In this document: positions 61,592 to 64,000 of the stretch, piece by piece
Layout: every line of letters starts with the position of its first letter
How positions within the stretch are numbered: the first letter of the stretch is position 1
From: Aurantiacibacter aquimixticola
GTDB lineage: Bacteria > Pseudomonadota > Alphaproteobacteria > Sphingomonadales > Sphingomonadaceae
DNA length: 64,000 bases
Reading direction: 5' to 3'
Assembly (NCBI RefSeq): GCF_003605475.1
Contig: NZ_RAHX01000001.1
Coordinates: 496,001-560,000, forward strand
Program-made: the position numbers and the translations under genes
Notes under the pieces: model-generated
The model's database searches: none
Told to the model about the DNA's origin: nothing
Seen by the model: only the letters and a program-made list of their open reading frames with translations

Positions 61592-62332
61592 TCAGCGCAC
61601 GCGTTTGACGTAAAGCCCGTTTCCATCCCGATTTTCGACCTCGAACTGGTCGATGGAGTAGAAAAGGTCTGATAGTCGCTTGAAGCCGTAGTTTCGCACG
61701 TCGAAACTCGACCTGTTGCCAGCGATCTTTCCGACTTCGCTCAGCGATGCAAATCCGTTTTGGTCGCGCTTCGAGGCTTTGACGGCGGTAGCAAGCAGAG
61801 CGACCAAATCATCGTCGATATCGCTGTTCGCGTCCGCAGTCGTCATCCCGGGTTTTTCGCCATCATTTTCCAACGGCGCTTCTGCTTCTTTTATAAGCGC
61901 ATCGATATCAATGAATCTCGTGCACGCACTCTTGAAGGCTGCTGGCGTTTTCTTCGTGCTGCCGAAACCGTAGACAACCAGCCCGTCCTGCCGCAGCCGT
62001 GTGACAAGCGGTGTGAAGTCACTGTCCGACGACATAATGCCAAATCCATCCACCTTTCCCTGATAGAGCAAGTCGATCGCATCGATGGTCATCGCCATGT
62101 CAGTGGCATTCTTGCCGGCTGTCAGATCGAACTGTTGTTGCGGACGGATGCCATATTGGTGGGTGATCTTATCCCAGTTGGCGAGGTTATTCTTTGCGAA
62201 ATTGCCATAGGCGCGCTTGATATTGACCTGCCCAAGCTCTGCCATGACGGTCAGCACCGGATCGATGCCCCGAGGACTTGTATTGTCCGCGTCGATCAGA
62301 AGGGCGATGTTCTTGAGTTCAGCTTCGGGCAT
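61592..62332 (-). CDS. NYN-domain protein with C-terminal OST-HTH/LOTUS domain
   Basis: 246 residues. The N-terminal PIN-like NYN domain begins IALLIDADNTSPRGIDPVLT and has the catalytic-type acids in DLTAGKNATDMAMTIDAIDL and GIMSSDSDFTPLVTRLRQDG, so a metal-dependent RNase activity is likely. A linker with Asp/Lys residues (about 155-180) leads to an OST-HTH/LOTUS RNA-binding domain (ASLSEVGKIAGNRSSFDVRN, then LSDLFYSIDQFEVEN). Similar to LabA-type proteins. Start ATG 62332 was preferred over a longer frame that runs opposite to the monooxygenase. RNA target unknown. Confidence 0.88.
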   Translation of the reverse strand: MPEAELKNIALLIDADNTSPRGIDPVLTVMAELGQVNIKRAYGNFAKNNLANWDKITHQYGIRPQQQFDLTAGKNATDMAMTIDAIDLLYQGKVDGFGIMSSDSDFTPLVTRLRQDGLVVYGFGSTKKTPAAFKSACTRFIDIDALIKEAEAPLENDGEKPGMTTADANSDIDDDLVALLATAVKASKRDQNGFASLSEVGKIAGNRSSFDVRNYGFKRLSDLFYSIDQFEVENRDGNGLYVKRVR

Positions 62333-62441
62333 GGGCGGTAGATGACCGGATGCCGCAAGGGATGCAAGGCGACAAAGCTTGGAACTTCGCGCTTCTGCAC
62401 ACCGTTCAGATACCATCCAGTCATCAAGATAGGTAGCAGGC

Positions 62442-63647
62442 ATGACGAAGAAGGTTCTTATTTCCGGCGCAAGCATATCTGGGCCGACCACCGCATACTG
62501 GCTCGCAAGGAATGGCTTCGATGTCACCGTGCTCGAAAGAGCTTCGGAGTTGCGTCTCGGCGGTCAGAACATCGATATTACGGACGCAGCGCGCGACATC
62601 GTGGAACTGATGGGCCTTCGAGACGCAATCGCTGACCGGCACACGGGCGAGAAGGGGCTGCGCTTCGTGGACGAGGACGGAGAAGTGCAAGGCTCATTCC
62701 CGGTCGATCAGGAAGTGACATGGACGCGCGAGGTGGAAATTCTGCGCGGCGACCTGGCCAAACTGATCGTCGATGCCTGCCCGGACAGCGTGGACTGGCG
62801 TTTCGGCGACCACATCACCGCCCTGGAAGAGGAGGGTGACAAGGTGCGCGTCGAATTCGCCGAAGGCGAAGCGGAAACTTTCGATATCGTCGTGGCCGCG
62901 GATGGGATGAATTCGGGCACGCGCGACCTTATCGTTGGTGACGATCAGACCGAGGATTATCTCGGCTGCTGGGCATCTTATTTCACGATCCCGCGATATG
63001 AGCGGGATAACGATTGGTGGAACTGGTACACCTCATCCAACGGAATCATCGTATTCCTGCGCCCGGACAATCAGGGCACGATCCGGGCGTCCGTCAATTT
63101 CCTGAGCGACGACAGCAACCCCGATCACATGTCGCTCGAGGACAAGAAGCGCATCCTGAAAGACAAGCTGCGTGGATCTGGCTGGGAAAGCGATCGTGTG
63201 GCACACGATCTTGACGGCGTCGACGATATCTTCCTTGGACCTTTGCACCAGGTGAAGGCGGATCGCTGGTCGAGCGGCCGCTGCGTCCTGACGGGCGATG
63301 CCGCCTATTGCCCGACGCCGTATACGGGTATGGGCACCACGCTGGCGATCATCGGATCGTATATCCTTGCGAACGAACTGGCTGCGCATGACGATCACAA
63401 GGCCGCATTCGATAAGTACGAGCGCAAGTTCAGGGACTTCGCCGAGAAATCCCAGAAGCTGTGGCCGGGCGTTCCCGATCTCGCTTACGCCGAAAGCGAA
63501 TGGAAGAAATATCTCATCAATCTGGGTGCCGGTCTTGCCGCATCCGCTCCGATGCAGAAGCTCGTCGCGCTGTTCGATGGCGGGGATGATGAGAACGACT
63601 TCGAATTGCCGAAATACGAAAACCGCGCGGCTCGCGAAACAGCTTAG
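62442..63647 (+). CDS. FAD-dependent monooxygenase
   Basis: Group A flavoprotein of the PHBH/TetX-like kind, 401 residues. The dinucleotide fold is at the start (VLISGASISGPTTAYWLARN, then VTVLERA), the DG motif in IVVAADGMNSGTRDLI, and the GD motif in CVLTGDAAYCPTPYTGMGTT. No C-terminal thioredoxin-like extension. Substrate cannot be told from the sequence; relatives hydroxylate aromatics or inactivate tetracycline-like molecules, and many are uncharacterised. Acidic protein. It is followed 71 bases later by the MsrQ-like gene. Confidence 0.9.
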   Translation: MTKKVLISGASISGPTTAYWLARNGFDVTVLERASELRLGGQNIDITDAARDIVELMGLRDAIADRHTGEKGLRFVDEDGEVQGSFPVDQEVTWTREVEILRGDLAKLIVDACPDSVDWRFGDHITALEEEGDKVRVEFAEGEAETFDIVVAADGMNSGTRDLIVGDDQTEDYLGCWASYFTIPRYERDNDWWNWYTSSNGIIVFLRPDNQGTIRASVNFLSDDSNPDHMSLEDKKRILKDKLRGSGWESDRVAHDLDGVDDIFLGPLHQVKADRWSSGRCVLTGDAAYCPTPYTGMGTTLAIIGSYILANELAAHDDHKAAFDKYERKFRDFAEKSQKLWPGVPDLAYAESEWKKYLINLGAGLAASAPMQKLVALFDGGDDENDFELPKYENRAARETA

Positions 63648-63718
63648 GCAGCGCGTCGGCCCCACTAGCGAAGGTGGATCGCTTCTGACAAAAGCCTGCC
63701 GGTGATGTGGACAATGGC

Positions 63719-64000
63719 ATGACGCGGCGAAGGGCTTCACGCGCGATATTGTGGGTCTTCCTTGTGCTGCCCGCGGCTGTCATCGCCGCGCGTTGGGGCC
63801 TTACGCCTGAAGCGTATGGCTACGGTCATGCAATCAAGAATAGCGGGGATTGGGCGGCCTGGCTGCTGCTGGTGACGCTGGCGGTGACGCCGGTGCGCCT
63901 TGCTTTCCGCAGGGCCGCGTTCGCACAATGGCTGATGCGGCATCGGCGCGATCTGGGCGTTGCGAGCTTCGTATACGCCGCCGCGCACACCATGATCTAT
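63719..64000 (+). CDS. Ferric-reductase-like transmembrane protein (MsrQ type), N-terminal part, cut by window edge
   Basis: The frame from ATG 63719 stays open to the window end, giving 94 residues: MTRRRASRAILWVFLVLPAA as first membrane segment, a second one around WAAWLLLVTLAVTPVRLA, then MRHRRDLGVASFVYAAAHTM, with the conserved RRxLG and haem-type His of the ferric-reductase-like domain. This matches MsrQ (YedZ), the haem b partner of periplasmic methionine sulfoxide reductase MsrP, although other ferric-reductase-like proteins share the motif. The C-terminal half is outside the window. Confidence 0.8.
   Translation, partial: MTRRRASRAILWVFLVLPAAVIAARWGLTPEAYGYGHAIKNSGDWAAWLLLVTLAVTPVRLAFRRAAFAQWLMRHRRDLGVASFVYAAAHTMIY

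Overview
The window looks like core chromosome of an alphaproteobacterium of the order Sphingomonadales, most likely Erythrobacteraceae. This is an inference from high GC, tightly packed housekeeping operons, a dnaG-rpoD pair with an alphaproteobacterial-type sigma factor carrying a long acidic insert, a blue-light LOV histidine kinase of the kind known from Erythrobacter, and gene neighbourhoods typical of that group. There is no rRNA, prophage, integrase, insertion sequence or CRISPR array. One tRNA, tRNA-Lys(CTT), is present.

Layout. 1-7.8 kb: ilvB-ilvN-ilvC (leftward, ilvC cut by the window edge), miaA and serB facing away from each other with overlapping starts, and purL with a nitroreductase. 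7.4-16.6 kb: a DUF2177 membrane protein, then a mostly rightward run of xseB, ispA, coaD, a periplasmic cyclophilin, queA, a two-gene ABC exporter, two outer-membrane barrel proteins, tgt and a chorismate-mutase-type protein; queA and tgt both serve queuosine modification of tRNA. 16.4-27.5 kb (leftward): a small protein, rpsD with a clear terminator, a trmJ-like methyltransferase, nrdR, glyA, rpiB, a LOV-domain histidine kinase, rpoD, dnaG, a lipoprotein and a GatB/YqeY protein. 27.6-33.4 kb (rightward): carA, a foreign-looking small gene, carB and greA. 33.4-35.7 kb (leftward): a DUF4170 protein and four small membrane-associated proteins behind a strong-looking promoter. 35.9-41 kb: eno, a DCC-family protein, ribH, a RibB-type enzyme fused to a DNA-binding domain, a flavin reductase and a PDZ-metallopeptidase.

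41.36-51.19 kb is the most unusual part: five co-directional genes for exported proteins built from DUF11-type immunoglobulin-like domains, including a 1706-residue protein with a predicted outer-membrane barrel. I infer that they form one surface assembly: the barrel protein as anchor or exporter, the others as displayed subunits. Its function is unknown to me. It sits beside tRNA-Lys.

51.5-57.3 kb (leftward) is the complete elongation set mreB-mreC-mreD-mrdA-rodA. 57.4-64 kb holds mutL with a lipoprotein, a glutaredoxin-MauE fusion, a DUF1206 protein, a NYN-LOTUS protein, a FAD monooxygenase and the start of a ferric-reductase-like (MsrQ-type) membrane protein that runs off the end.

Besides the DUF11 locus, the points most worth checking are a 90-bp palindromic element inserted in frame into carA, a low-GC gene with a perfect 42-bp duplication wedged between carA and carB, and copies of the heptamer ATGTGAT on both sides of the ribH/ribB pair, whose RibB carries its own helix-turn-helix domain. 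All boundaries and functions were read by eye; no database search was run.
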